From assembly GCA_900544675.1 (NCBI GenBank), contig UQVZ01000018.1:13178-77177 (forward strand): a DNA stretch of 64,000 bases, read 5' to 3'. Position numbers and translations under genes: made by a program. Below are positions 35,897-45,516 of the stretch, piece by piece. Source of the stretch: an uncultured Bacteroides sp. GTDB lineage: Bacteria; Bacteroidota; Bacteroidia; Bacteroidales; Bacteroidaceae. Under the pieces are notes generated by a model that made no database searches, was not told the origin of the DNA, and saw only the letters and a program-made list of their open reading frames with translations. Position 1 is the stretch's first letter. Every line of letters starts with the position of its first letter.

Positions 35897-38182
35897 ATGG
35901 CAAAAATAACCAAAGAAGCCGCCTTGCTCTATCACTCGCAAGGCAAACCGGGAAAAATCGAGGTTGTACCGACCAAACCTTATCAAACTCAACGCGACTT
36001 ATCACTGGCTTACTCCCCGGGAGTAGCCGAACCCTGTCTGGAAATCCAGAAAAATCCCGAAACAGCTTACGACTATACAGACAAAGGAAACCTGGTAGCC
36101 GTCATCTCAAACGGAACCGCCGTACTGGGATTGGGCGATATAGGCGCCATAAGCGGCAAACCGGTAATGGAAGGAAAAGGATTGCTTTTCAAGATTTATG
36201 CCGGCATTGACGTATTCGACATCGAAGTCAACGAGAAAGACCCGGACAAGTTCATCGAAGCCGTAAAGGCCATAGCCCCGACTTTCGGCGGCATCAACCT
36301 GGAAGACATCAAGGCTCCCGAATGCTTCAAAATCGAACAACGCCTGAAAGAAGAGCTGGACATTCCGGTGATGCACGATGACCAGCACGGCACAGCCATC
36401 ATTTCAAGTGCAGGTCTGCTGAACGCGCTGGAAGTGGCAGGCAAAAAGATTGAAGACGTGAAAATCGTAGTCAACGGAGCCGGAGCCTCAGCCGTATCTT
36501 GCACCAAGCTTTACATCTCACTGGGTGCCCGCCTGGAAAACATCCTGATGTTAGACAGTAAAGGCGTCATCACCAAAGAACGTACCGACCTGAACGAACA
36601 GAAGAAATTCTTCGCTACCGACCGTACCGACGTTCATACACTGGCAGAAGCCATCAAAGGCGCCGATGTATTCCTGGGTCTGTCCAGAGGAAACGTGCTG
36701 ACTCAAGACATGGTGCGTAGCATGGCCGACCACCCCATCGTATTCGCCCTTGCCAACCCGACTCCCGAAATTTCTTACGAAGACGCGATGGCATCACGCC
36801 CCGACGTATTGATGTCTACCGGACGTTCCGATTATCCGAACCAGATTAACAACGTTATCGGTTTCCCGTATATCTTCCGCGGCGCACTCGATACCCGCGC
36901 TACTGCCATCAACGAAGAAATGAAGCTAGCTGCCGTACGCGCCATCGCCGAATTGGCAAAGAAGCCGGTACCCGACGTCGTAAACAACGCTTATCATGTA
37001 AACAACCTGACCTTTGGTCCCGACTACTTCATTCCGAAACCGGTTGACCCGCGCTTGATTACCGAAGTATCTATGGCTGTAGCCAAAGCCGCTATGGACT
37101 CGGGCGTGGCACGCAAGCAAATCACCGACTGGGACGGTTACAAGAATCACCTGCGCGAACTGATGGGACAAGAAAACAAGCTGACCCGCCAGTTGTACGA
37201 GACCGCACGCCAGAATCCGCAACGCGTGGTATTTGCCGAAGGTCTGCACCCCAACATGTTGCGTGCGGCGGTAGAAGCCAAAGCCGAAGGCATTTGCCAC
37301 CCGATTCTGCTGGGCAACGAAGAACGCATCGAGAAACTGGCTAAAGAATTGGATTTAAGCCTGGAAGGCATCGAAATCGTCAACTTGCGTCATGACCGTG
37401 AAGCAGAACGCCGCGAACGTTATGCACGTATCCTGAGCGAAAAACGTGCCCGCGAAGGCGCTAACTATCAGGAAGCCAACGACAAGATGTTCGAACGCAA
37501 CTACTTCGGTATGATGATGGTGGAAACCGGTGAAGCTGACGCTTTCGTAACCGGTCTGTACACCAAGTATTCGAACACTATCAAAGTTGCCAAAGAAGTT
37601 ATCGGCATCCAGCCGGGATACAAACACTTCGGCACCATGCACATCCTCAACTCGAAGAAAGGTACCTACTTCATTGCCGATACGCTGATTAACCGTCATC
37701 CCGACACAGATGCGCTGATTGACATCGCCAAGCTGTCCGCCAATGCCGTACGCTTCTTCAATCAGGAACCGGTAATGGCCATGTTGTCTTATTCTAACTT
37801 CGGCTCCGACCAGGAAGGAAGTCCTGCCAAGGTACACGAGGCAGTAGCTTACATGCACCGCGAATTCCCCGACCTGGCCATCGACGGTGAAATGCAGGTG
37901 AAATTTGCTCTCAACAACGAGCTGCGCGACGAGAAATATCCGTTTACCCGCCTGAAAGGCAAAGAGGTCAATACACTGGTATTCCCCAACCTGACTTCCG
38001 CCAACGCCGCTTACCAGTTCATCCAGAACATGAGCGAAACGGAAGTTATCGGCCCGATTCAGATGGGACTGAACAAGCCGATTCACTTCACCGACATCGA
38101 AAGCTCGGTACGCGATATCGTCAATATCACCGCTATCGCCTGCATCGATGCTATCGTAGCAAAGAAGTTGCATAAACAATAA
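35897..38182 (+). CDS. maeB: NADP-dependent malic enzyme with phosphotransacetylase domain
   Basis: This 761-aa protein is the large MaeB type. An N-terminal malic enzyme half covers about 1-420: [21 protein letters not shown], catalytic [15 protein letters not shown], and NAD(P)-binding [14 protein letters not shown]-terminal phosphate acetyltransferase-like domain covers about 430-755. The enzyme decarboxylates malate to pyruvate in the cytoplasm with NADP+, and the PTA-like domain is regulatory, binding acetyl-CoA in characterised members. A strong terminator follows at 38201-38247. Confidence 0.96.
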   Translation: MAKITKEAALLYHSQGKPGKIEVVPTKPYQTQRDLSLAYSPGVAEPCLEIQKNPETAYDYTDKGNLVAVISNGTAVLGLGDIGAISGKPVMEGKGLLFKIYAGIDVFDIEVNEKDPDKFIEAVKAIAPTFGGINLEDIKAPECFKIEQRLKEELDIPVMHDDQHGTAIISSAGLLNALEVAGKKIEDVKIVVNGAGASAVSCTKLYISLGARLENILMLDSKGVITKERTDLNEQKKFFATDRTDVHTLAEAIKGADVFLGLSRGNVLTQDMVRSMADHPIVFALANPTPEISYEDAMASRPDVLMSTGRSDYPNQINNVIGFPYIFRGALDTRATAINEEMKLAAVRAIAELAKKPVPDVVNNAYHVNNLTFGPDYFIPKPVDPRLITEVSMAVAKAAMDSGVARKQITDWDGYKNHLRELMGQENKLTRQLYETARQNPQRVVFAEGLHPNMLRAAVEAKAEGICHPILLGNEERIEKLAKELDLSLEGIEIVNLRHDREAERRERYARILSEKRAREGANYQEANDKMFERNYFGMMMVETGEADAFVTGLYTKYSNTIKVAKEVIGIQPGYKHFGTMHILNSKKGTYFIADTLINRHPDTDALIDIAKLSANAVRFFNQEPVMAMLSYSNFGSDQEGSPAKVHEAVAYMHREFPDLAIDGEMQVKFALNNELRDEKYPFTRLKGKEVNTLVFPNLTSANAAYQFIQNMSETEVIGPIQMGLNKPIHFTDIESSVRDIVNITAIACIDAIVAKKLHKQ

Positions 38183-38200
38183 CAAAAATTCCCAATAACA

Positions 38201-38247
38201 AGTGTGCCTGCTCTTTCATCCCGATGAAAAACAGGCACACTTTTTTT
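38201..38247 (+). terminator. maeB terminator
   Basis: AGTGTGCCTG (38201-38210) pairs with CAGGCACACT (38232-38241). An inner stem TTTCATC/GATGAAA (38214-38220, 38223-38229) extends it, and a T7 run ends at 38247. It is a classic intrinsic terminator 18 nt after the stop codon. Confidence 0.92.
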
Positions 38248-38267
38248 CACCTTTTATCTTTCCGCGT

Positions 38268-38441
38268 ATGCGCAGACCACTCACTCTTTCACAATGTGTC
38301 GTGCTTGCCTTGTTCTGGGCGGCACTTTGCTTCATCGTCCTCACCTCCTCCCCCCGCATCGACGGTATGCTGGTCATCACCATCCTTATTTCGGGTGCCC
38401 TGGTATTCATTCCGATTGTCAAATCCCTTAAAAAGAAGTAA
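38268..38441 (+). CDS. Small two-TM membrane protein of unknown function
   Basis: This 57-aa open frame encodes two hydrophobic helices, VVLALFWAALCFIVLTS (about 11-27) and LVITILISGALVFIPIV (about 35-51). It has a basic N-terminus (MRRP) and C-terminus (KSLKKK), a typical small inner-membrane protein. The ATG at 38268 is chosen over an in-frame ATG at 38202 because the latter starts inside the maeB terminator stem. It sits between maeB and gdhA on the same strand; no promoter was recognised. No family was identified. Confidence 0.6.
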   Translation: MRRPLTLSQCVVLALFWAALCFIVLTSSPRIDGMLVITILISGALVFIPIVKSLKKK

Positions 38442-38532
38442 CATTTCCACATAAAAATAAAATAAAAACGCCTTTTTGATATTTTTCTTTTGTTTTTCTT
38501 ACCGAATTGTTGCATAAATAAAAACAAATCTT

Positions 38533-38540
38533 TACTTTTG
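38533..38540 (+). promoter_or_regulatory. -7 box TACTTTTG for gdhA
   Basis: TACTTTTG matches TAnnTTTG, with TTG at 38508-38510 as a possible -33 element. It lies 50 nt before the gdhA ATG. Confidence 0.6.
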
Positions 38541-38589
38541 TCGCATCAAACAATTAGAAGAATATTTATAACCAATAACAATTAGAAGA

Positions 38590-39924
38590 ATGAATGCAGC
38601 TAAAGTACTGGAAGATCTGAAAAGAAGATTTCCCAATGAACCTGAATACCATCAGGCAGTAGAAGAAGTGTTAGGTACCATCGAAGAAGAATACAACAAG
38701 CATCCCGAATTCGATAAGGTAAATCTGATTGAGCGTCTGTGCATCCCCGACCGCGTGTACCAATTCCGCGTAACCTGGATGGACGATAAAGGAAACATCC
38801 AGACCAACATGGGCTACCGCGTGCAGCACAATAACGCCATCGGTCCGTACAAAGGCGGTATCCGTTTCCACAGCTCGGTAAACCTCGGTATCCTGAAGTT
38901 CCTGGCTTTCGAACAGACATTCAAGAACTCGTTGACTACTCTCCCGATGGGTGGAGGCAAAGGCGGTTCCGACTTCTCTCCGCGTGGTAAATCAAACGCA
39001 GAAGTAATGCGTTTCTGCCAGGCTTTCATGCTGGAATTGTGGCGTCACATCGGTCCTGAAACCGACGTTCCTGCAGGCGACATCGGTGTAGGCGGACGTG
39101 AAGTCGGCTATATGTTCGGTATGTACAAGAAACTGACTCGCGAGTTCAGCGGCGTGCTGACCGGTAAAGGACGCGAGTTCGGTGGTTCTTTAATCCGTCC
39201 CGAAGCTACCGGATACGGAAACATCTACTTCCTGCTCGAAATGTTGAAGACCCGTAACATCGACATCAAAGGCAAGACTTGCCTGGTATCGGGTGCAGGA
39301 AACGTAGCCCAGTACACTGTAGAAAAGCTGATCGAACTGGGTGCCAAGGTTGTCACCATGTCCGACTCCGACGGTTACATCTATGATCCGGACGGCATCG
39401 ACCGTGAAAAACTGGATTACATCATGGAGCTGAAAAACCTTTACCGTGGACGTATCCGCGAATACGCAGAGAAATACGGCTGCAAATATGTTGCTGGCGC
39501 ACGTCCTTGGAACGAAAAGGGAGACATCGCCCTGCCGTCCGCTACCCAAAACGAAATCAACGGCGACGATGCAAAAGCCTTGATTGCCAACGGTGTGATT
39601 GCTGTATCCGAAGGTGCGAACATGCCTTCTACCCCCGAAGCTATCCGTGTATTCCAGGATGCAAAAATCCTTTATGCTCCGGGCAAGGCAGCCAATGCCG
39701 GCGGTGTATCGGTATCAGGTCTGGAAATGACTCAGAACTCCATCAAGCTGAGCTGGAGCCAGGAAGAAGTGGACGAAAAGCTGAAGAGCATCATGAAAAA
39801 TATCCACGAAGCCTGCGTGAAATACGGAACCGAACCAGACGGTTATATCAATTACGTAAAAGGTGCCAATGTAGCCGGATTCATGAAAGTGGCTAACGCC
39901 ATGATGGCTCAAGGCATTGTATAA
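38590..39924 (+). CDS. gdhA: NADP-specific glutamate dehydrogenase
   Basis: This 444-aa enzyme is the size of hexameric small-subunit GDH (about 445). It contains the glutamate/2-oxoglutarate-binding PMGGGKGGSDFSPRGKS with the catalytic Lys near residue 125, PAGDIGVGGREVGYMFG, and the dinucleotide-binding LVSGAGNVAQYTVEKL near residue 240. It assimilates ammonium by reductive amination of 2-oxoglutarate in the cytoplasm, the main nitrogen entry route in gut Bacteroides. It is monocistronic, with a -7 box at 38533-38540 and its own terminator. Confidence 0.97.
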   Translation: MNAAKVLEDLKRRFPNEPEYHQAVEEVLGTIEEEYNKHPEFDKVNLIERLCIPDRVYQFRVTWMDDKGNIQTNMGYRVQHNNAIGPYKGGIRFHSSVNLGILKFLAFEQTFKNSLTTLPMGGGKGGSDFSPRGKSNAEVMRFCQAFMLELWRHIGPETDVPAGDIGVGGREVGYMFGMYKKLTREFSGVLTGKGREFGGSLIRPEATGYGNIYFLLEMLKTRNIDIKGKTCLVSGAGNVAQYTVEKLIELGAKVVTMSDSDGYIYDPDGIDREKLDYIMELKNLYRGRIREYAEKYGCKYVAGARPWNEKGDIALPSATQNEINGDDAKALIANGVIAVSEGANMPSTPEAIRVFQDAKILYAPGKAANAGGVSVSGLEMTQNSIKLSWSQEEVDEKLKSIMKNIHEACVKYGTEPDGYINYVKGANVAGFMKVANAMMAQGIV

Positions 39925-39950
39925 TTTTTCAATCAGGTGCGACAAATTTC

Positions 39951-39983
39951 ATCCGGTTTCCCGCGAGGGAGACCGGATTTTTT
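39951..39983 (+). terminator. gdhA terminator
   Basis: ATCCGGTTTCCC (39951-39962) and GGGAGACCGGAT (39967-39978) form a 12-bp stem with one wobble pair and a GCGA tetraloop, followed by a T-run to 39983. Confidence 0.9.
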
Positions 39984-40047
39984 ATCATTCTATCCCGGCT
40001 TCCCTGCTTTTTAACATTCGCATGACTGTATCTATCAGTTATTTTAC

Positions 40048-40055
40048 TACTTTTG
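40048..40055 (+). promoter_or_regulatory. -7 box TACTTTTG for the PCMD-barrel operon
   Basis: TACTTTTG matches TAnnTTTG, 29 nt before the ATG of the PCMD lipoprotein gene. Confidence 0.55.
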
Positions 40056-40084
40056 TACAACATTATGCATAAGTCAAAAGTATC

Positions 40085-41194
40085 ATGAATATCAGAAAAA
40101 TCTTTGCAGGCATCCTGCTTGCCTTGTCAGTTTCTTCCTGCATTCAGGACGAAGCATTGAACGTGGAAGCGGCCATCGATGAGTGCACCGGTGAAAACAT
40201 CCAGCTGGCAAGCATCGACGCAAACCGAAAAGAAATCGAAATCTATGTACTCGACGGTACGGACGTATCCCGGCAAGAGCTGAACTTCACGCTTGCCGAC
40301 GGAGCATCCATTCAGGCCGATGAAGAAAAGGCAGGCGACCAACCGCCTTATTACGACTTCAGCCAGCAGAGCATACGCCGCTTTACCGTAACTTCGGAAG
40401 ACGGAGGGACCACAGCCACCTACATCATCCGCATCAACAAAATGGAACTGCCTACACATTATTCTTTCGAAAACCTGCGTGCCACCACGCCGTTCCATAT
40501 CTTCTACCTGACCAACGAATCGGGCATCATGCAATGGGCAAGCGGAAATCCCGGATACGAGCTGAGCGGCATGGCGCTCAATGAAACCGAATATCCTACC
40601 GTACAGGGAATGATAGGCTACAGCGGCAAGTTCGTCCGCCTCACCACCCGCGATACCGGTTCTTTCGGAGAACCCATCGGCATGCCTATCGCGGCAGGCA
40701 ACTTATTTGTAGGCTCTTTTGATGTACAGAATGCCGTAATGGCTCCCCGTCAGGCTACCCACTTCGGATTCCCGTTCACCAAACGCCCCGTGCGCATTAC
40801 CGGTTGGTACAAATACAAGGCAGGCAGTGTATTTACTGATGAAGAAAAGAACGAGGTTGCCGGGCGGACAGACATGGGTGACATCTACGCCCTGCTTTAC
40901 GAAGCCCCGACCAATGATTTTACCGTCGACGGCGACGCACTCCCTTTGAGTGGAGGAGTCGACGAGCATGTCGCACTGATGGCACGCATCTCCGACATGA
41001 AGGAAACCGATGAATGGACCCGCTTCGACCTTACCTTCGAGCCTCAAAACGGCAAGACCATTGACGAGGAAGGACTTGCCAACGGCAAATACAAACTGGC
41101 TATCGTCTTCTCGTCCAGCATCGAAGGAGGCTATTTCCGTGGCGCTATCGGAAGCGAGCTTTGCATCGACGAAGTGGAAGTAATCTGCAAATAA
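40085..41194 (+). CDS. PCMD-domain surface lipoprotein
   Basis: This 369-aa lipoprotein (MNIRKIFAGILLALSVSSC, lipobox VSSC) has an N-terminal Ig-like region of about 90 residues ending in TATYIIRINK. A C-terminal beta-sandwich follows with PVRITGWYKYKAG and WTRFDLTFE, matching the putative carbohydrate metabolism (PCMD) domain. Such proteins are exported in Bacteroidetes and thought to bind glycans; no catalytic residues are known. The outer-membrane barrel gene follows after 19 nt, forming a two-gene operon. Confidence 0.85.
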   Translation: MNIRKIFAGILLALSVSSCIQDEALNVEAAIDECTGENIQLASIDANRKEIEIYVLDGTDVSRQELNFTLADGASIQADEEKAGDQPPYYDFSQQSIRRFTVTSEDGGTTATYIIRINKMELPTHYSFENLRATTPFHIFYLTNESGIMQWASGNPGYELSGMALNETEYPTVQGMIGYSGKFVRLTTRDTGSFGEPIGMPIAAGNLFVGSFDVQNAVMAPRQATHFGFPFTKRPVRITGWYKYKAGSVFTDEEKNEVAGRTDMGDIYALLYEAPTNDFTVDGDALPLSGGVDEHVALMARISDMKETDEWTRFDLTFEPQNGKTIDEEGLANGKYKLAIVFSSSIEGGYFRGAIGSELCIDEVEVICK

Positions 41195-41213
41195 CCCTTA
41201 ACACGAAAACAAT

Positions 41214-41996
41214 ATGAAGAAATACATACTTACTTTACTGGCTGTCCTGACCCTCGGCACTACCGCTGCCTACGCGCAATGGTCGGAACACAAAGGTTTG
41301 CTCTGGTCGTCTCTACACGGCTTGGAATACGAATTCAAGGCAGGTGTGAACATCGGAGGCACCTCTCCCATCCCGCTTCCACAAGAAATCAGAAGCCTGG
41401 ACAGTTACAAGCCGGGACTTGCCATTACCATTGAAGGAAACGCCACCAAATGGATAGACCCGGCAAAGAAATGGGGAGTAAGCCTGGGATTGCGGCTCGA
41501 CAGCAAAAGCATGACGACCGAAGCCACTGTAAAAAACTATGGCATGGAAATCCTCAGCGAGACAGGCGGGAAAATCCAGGGACTCTGGACCGGAGGCGTA
41601 AAGACCAAAGTGAAAATGTCGCTCCTCACGATTCCCATCCTCGCCAACTATAAAATCAGCGAACGCTGGAAGCTGGTGTTCGGTCCCTACCTGGCATACA
41701 TGATGAGCGGTGATTTCGACGGCAATGTCTACGAAGGTCATCTGCGTACCCCCGACGCTACGGGCAGCCGTGTCAACTTTACAGGCGGAAACATTGCCAC
41801 ATACGACTTTTCGGAAGATCTCCGTCACTTCCAGTGGGGACTGCAAGTGGGCGGATCTTGGCGTGCCTACAAGCATCTGACCGTACATGCCGACCTCACC
41901 TGGGGGCTAAATGATATCTTCCAGAAAGATTTCCAGACCATTACTTTCGCCATGTACCCCATCTACCTGAATCTCGGCTTCGGCTACGTATTCTAA
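41214..41996 (+). CDS. PorT-like outer-membrane beta-barrel protein
   Basis: This 260-aa protein has a signal peptide (MKKYILTLLAVLTLGTTAAYA). Alternating amphipathic strands are visible, for example WGVSLGLRLDSKSM, WKLVFGPYLAYMMSG, FQWGLQVGGSWRA and the C-terminal YLNLGFGYVF that ends in Phe, a beta-barrel signal. It resembles the outer-membrane protein beta-barrel domain (PF13568). A structural or binding role for the neighbouring PCMD lipoprotein is inferred from the operon only. Downstream the convergent GH31 gene is separated by a strong bidirectional hairpin. Confidence 0.88.
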   Translation: MKKYILTLLAVLTLGTTAAYAQWSEHKGLLWSSLHGLEYEFKAGVNIGGTSPIPLPQEIRSLDSYKPGLAITIEGNATKWIDPAKKWGVSLGLRLDSKSMTTEATVKNYGMEILSETGGKIQGLWTGGVKTKVKMSLLTIPILANYKISERWKLVFGPYLAYMMSGDFDGNVYEGHLRTPDATGSRVNFTGGNIATYDFSEDLRHFQWGLQVGGSWRAYKHLTVHADLTWGLNDIFQKDFQTITFAMYPIYLNLGFGYVF

Positions 41997-42022
41997 GGGA
42001 TAAAACTCCTACAGACAATAAC

Positions 42023-42072
42023 ATTTGCAGGCAATTTTATGAAATCAATCTTTCATAAAGCTGCCTGCAAAT
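42023..42072. terminator. Bidirectional terminator hairpin
   Basis: ATTTGCAGGCA (42023-42033) and TGCCTGCAAAT (42062-42072) form an outer 11-bp stem, and TTTATGAAA (42037-42045) and TTTCATAAA (42051-42059) an inner 9-bp stem. It lies between the convergent barrel and GH31 genes and marks the left edge of the AT-rich region. Confidence 0.88.
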
Positions 42073-42087
42073 ATCAAATATCAACTC

Positions 42088-43707
42088 TTAATAATGAATG
42101 GATATACGTTTCTCAGCCCCAGAAACGGTTATTAATAATTCTTTCTTTGCAGCATCATATTCCCAACTATCCACATTCTCTACTGCAGAAACAGCAGGAA
42201 CACCTCTTAATATAAATGCATATTGGGCGGAATGTTCAGCCTGCAACACCAACTCACCCCGACTTTCATCATAAGAAACCAAACAATCAAAATAAGCTGT
42301 ACCATCATCTATAGGCAAATGGCTGAGTTGAGACGAAACGCCATTAGGATAAATCAAAAAAGTACGATAGCCCTTTAATTTATCACTTCCGATATGAGTT
42401 ACATCCGACTGAATACACATCGGGATAATAGCTCCTTTCTTTATAAACAAAGGGAATTGCTGCAACGGATATTCACCTACAATCTTTTCTCCCGCATCAA
42501 ATGTTTCTCCCGACCAGAAATCACACCATTTCCCTTCGGCTGGAAGATGAAAAGCCACACTTGAGTCTGAAGTTATCGCCTTTGTAAAAATATAATTGCC
42601 CACCTGGTGGCTTTCTTCTTTAAAAGAAACATTTTCCAATAACGCTCCTCCGTTAAGATGGGCATCCACAACCGTAGAAAACAAATAAGGAATCAATTCT
42701 TCATGCAGAGTTACGCAATAACGATAGATGTCTTCCACATCTTTCCCATGATACCAAGGCAAGTGATTCGTAAATGCCCCATTTTCTCCACCGTTTATCA
42801 TAGCTGCTGTCATACAACCAAATTGTATATAGCGGATAAATTCCTCTTTACCAGCTCTTTCATTAAAAAAGCCAGCCACTTCACATGCTGGTGAAGCGTA
42901 CCCTCTTAAAACAGAACGATAAATATTATCAATCTGCAATTTAAGGCCACTCCAGTTTCCAGAAAAGTCGCCACACCAACCCAGATTCAACTTACCTGTT
43001 GAAGCAAAATAACCTCCTTGGTGAGAATACGGACGAGCTATAATAATCCCTTTAGGATTTTTCTTCAAAGTATAATCAAACATTGCGTCGTAATAATAAG
43101 GACGAAACTCCGAATTGCTCATTCCACCTTTCGATGTTTGAAGGGAATCACCGAACCAAAATTCTCCTTGATCCACCTTCCATCCATAAACGCCATCAAT
43201 AAACACCTTATCTAATTGTTTTCCCCACCATTCCACAGCTTTAGGATTAGTGAAATCAACATGTATGCCATATCCTTTCCACCATTCATGAGGTTCACTA
43301 CCATTAATGCCCCAATGATTCTTACGCACCAAGTCATACGTTTCGCATTGCTGCAGAGAAGTATCTTTCCCTTTTTGGTTAACAACTCCCGTAAGCCACA
43401 ATATTACTTTTACATCTTTCTGCTTAAAATAAGCAATCATTTCTTCGGGATTCGGATATCTGGATTTATCCCAATTAAAATCATTATAAGCCATCGACCA
43501 AGGACTGTCAATAATAGTCGCTCCCACAGGAATATTTCTCGACAAATAAGAATCAACCAGTCTTTTAACCCCAGCCTCAGTGTTCAAGCTATCCTCCCAT
43601 ACAATATGTTTGAAAGCCCATGCCGGTGTAATAGGCGGTGTTTGTGCTTTAAGACTCAATAAAACATTCAATCCAAACAATAAAATAATAAAACAGAACT
43701 TTTTCAT
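42088..43707 (-). CDS. GH31-family glycoside hydrolase
   Basis: This 539-aa secreted enzyme (signal peptide MKKFCFIILLFGLNVLLSLKAQ) goes straight into the GH31 (beta/alpha)8 catalytic domain. GWKVDQGEFW gives a putative nucleophile D179 and WCGDFSGNW a putative acid/base D247. Both catalytic acids appear present, but the usual N-terminal beta-sandwich domain is missing, so it is shorter than most GH31 enzymes (over 650 aa). A C-terminal beta domain remains. Activity may be alpha-glucosidase, alpha-xylosidase or alpha-galactosidase-like. It follows susD on the - strand and is the only enzyme of this locus in the window. Confidence 0.88.
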   Translation of the reverse strand: MKKFCFIILLFGLNVLLSLKAQTPPITPAWAFKHIVWEDSLNTEAGVKRLVDSYLSRNIPVGATIIDSPWSMAYNDFNWDKSRYPNPEEMIAYFKQKDVKVILWLTGVVNQKGKDTSLQQCETYDLVRKNHWGINGSEPHEWWKGYGIHVDFTNPKAVEWWGKQLDKVFIDGVYGWKVDQGEFWFGDSLQTSKGGMSNSEFRPYYYDAMFDYTLKKNPKGIIIARPYSHQGGYFASTGKLNLGWCGDFSGNWSGLKLQIDNIYRSVLRGYASPACEVAGFFNERAGKEEFIRYIQFGCMTAAMINGGENGAFTNHLPWYHGKDVEDIYRYCVTLHEELIPYLFSTVVDAHLNGGALLENVSFKEESHQVGNYIFTKAITSDSSVAFHLPAEGKWCDFWSGETFDAGEKIVGEYPLQQFPLFIKKGAIIPMCIQSDVTHIGSDKLKGYRTFLIYPNGVSSQLSHLPIDDGTAYFDCLVSYDESRGELVLQAEHSAQYAFILRGVPAVSAVENVDSWEYDAAKKELLITVSGAEKRISIHY

Positions 43708-43746
43708 AATAATAAATTGTTTTTAGTCAACACAACAATTGTTGCA

Positions 43747-45504
43747 TCAATAAGTATAACCTTCTGTTTTCTTAAACTCCATGCCTAAGGCTGCATACGA
43801 ATCCACTGTTGATAAAGGAACAGGACGATAAACGTGGTATGCCTGAACGCCTATTCCTTGAGCTCCTTCGGTTGCTGTATCAGGATTGTGCGTTCTCAGC
43901 CATTGTACCCATTCATTAGGTGTCAAAGCTCTTTTCAGCATTTCCCACCGTCCTATTTCTCCTCCCATTTCACGTATGCCTTCATCTAAGATAAATTCCA
44001 TAGTCATATCGTTGGCTGTCACAGCCTGTTCCTGCTCGTGACCTGGAACGAGTGTACGTTGGCGCAATTGAGTAATCACGTCTGCAGCTTTCTGTTTTTC
44101 TCCTAAACGAACATAAGCCTCAGCCAAAGTCAAATAAACTTCACCTAACCGAATCAGAATTGCATCTTTAAAGGAATATTCTTGTTTAGCCGTCAATCGA
44201 CTTGTATCCAACCACTTTGTCATATTATTAGCACAACTTCTTGCACTGGTACCTTTCACTTCCCCTGTTTCCAAGTCATACAAATCTGCGATATCATCAC
44301 AAATAATTCCCCGCTGTGCATATTGCTCTTTCACTTCTTGAGGGACCACATCTAATGAACGAATAAGCAATGTATCAGAAAAGTCAGGAAATTCAACACC
44401 ACCTTCCGGAGTCCGACAATAACCTGTTATAAATGTTGCTTCCCGACGTTTATCATACTTATTAAAAGCTTTAATAAAATAATAAGTAGGCATAACGGTG
44501 CGATATTCTCTCCCATAATATACACTATGAGCTTGTAACCCATCAATTGTTTTCGTATATGAATTTACAGAACGATTTACCTGAGAAACCCAATATCGAG
44601 CTAAATAATTATTTTGTGAATCAAATATCGTATTTCCGTACTGGATAGACCATATTATTTCATCATTCTCCTGATTGTCAGCAGAAAAAACAGATGCGAA
44701 ATCATCTTCAAGTTTATAACCATAGTCTGTAATTAAAGAATTTGCTATATCAGCCGCCTGTTGATAACAATCAGATTTTCCATTAAATCCGACATTTTTA
44801 ATAATTTCCTCATCAAACCATGCCAAAGACATTAAAACCTTCATCCTTAAAGCCTTCGCCACACCAAGATTCAAGCGTCCAAATTCCTGCGTTTTAAGTT
44901 CCATCGGCATCTTTAGTGATTGGTCTGCAATATCCAAATCTTCGAATATTGTTTTATAGAATGTTTCAACCCCAGGCTGATTTACTTGTATCTGCTCTAT
45001 AGATTTAACCGGCTCATCAATAAAATTAGCATAAGGCCCGAATTGCACAACCAGTTCATGTAAATAAAAAGCACGCATGGCATGAGCTTCGGCAAGCAAC
45101 TGTTCTTTTTTACCTTCTGTCCGGATATCCGCATTATTCACTGCATAAATAGCGGTATTAGCAGTAGTCAATCCTACATAAAGCCATTTCCATAGATTTC
45201 CATTATCCGCATTATCTACCATATAAGCATCTTCATAAATAACGCTCGCTTTCCAATAATTACGTGTATTTCCACCCCATGCAATAGCATCACTACCCAT
45301 TTCACCTACCATATATAAATGTTCCAGCAAGTCTGTATTTATCTGATACAAACTCAAGACTTCTTTCTCTGCCCCTTCTTCAGTCAAGGCATAACTTTCA
45401 GTTATTATTCCTTTGGGATCTTCTGAAAGAAAATCCTCACAAGCAGTAATTGTTAATGACAATATAATTGCTAAAGTATAATACTTCACTATTCTCTTTT
45501 TCAT
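43747..45504 (-). CDS. SusD/RagB-family glycan-binding lipoprotein
   Basis: This 585-aa lipoprotein (MKKRIVKYYTLAIILSLTITAC, lipobox ITAC) has the SusD architecture. Four helical TPR-like pairs occur in the N-terminal 250 residues (EQLLAEAHAMRAFYLHELVVQFGPY). A divergent binding region follows, then a C-terminal RagB/SusD domain with LIRLGEVYLTLAEAYVRLGEKQKA and IREMGGEIGRWEMLKR. It caps the SusC transporter at the cell surface and captures the glycan. It starts 12 nt after susC. Confidence 0.95.
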   Translation of the reverse strand: MKKRIVKYYTLAIILSLTITACEDFLSEDPKGIITESYALTEEGAEKEVLSLYQINTDLLEHLYMVGEMGSDAIAWGGNTRNYWKASVIYEDAYMVDNADNGNLWKWLYVGLTTANTAIYAVNNADIRTEGKKEQLLAEAHAMRAFYLHELVVQFGPYANFIDEPVKSIEQIQVNQPGVETFYKTIFEDLDIADQSLKMPMELKTQEFGRLNLGVAKALRMKVLMSLAWFDEEIIKNVGFNGKSDCYQQAADIANSLITDYGYKLEDDFASVFSADNQENDEIIWSIQYGNTIFDSQNNYLARYWVSQVNRSVNSYTKTIDGLQAHSVYYGREYRTVMPTYYFIKAFNKYDKRREATFITGYCRTPEGGVEFPDFSDTLLIRSLDVVPQEVKEQYAQRGIICDDIADLYDLETGEVKGTSARSCANNMTKWLDTSRLTAKQEYSFKDAILIRLGEVYLTLAEAYVRLGEKQKAADVITQLRQRTLVPGHEQEQAVTANDMTMEFILDEGIREMGGEIGRWEMLKRALTPNEWVQWLRTHNPDTATEGAQGIGVQAYHVYRPVPLSTVDSYAALGMEFKKTEGYTY

Positions 45505-45516
45505 ATCTCTTACCGT

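Noticed and set aside
38202..38267. Longer start for the small membrane protein
   Set aside because: This would begin within the maeB terminator stem; the ATG at 38268 gives a clean two-TM protein.
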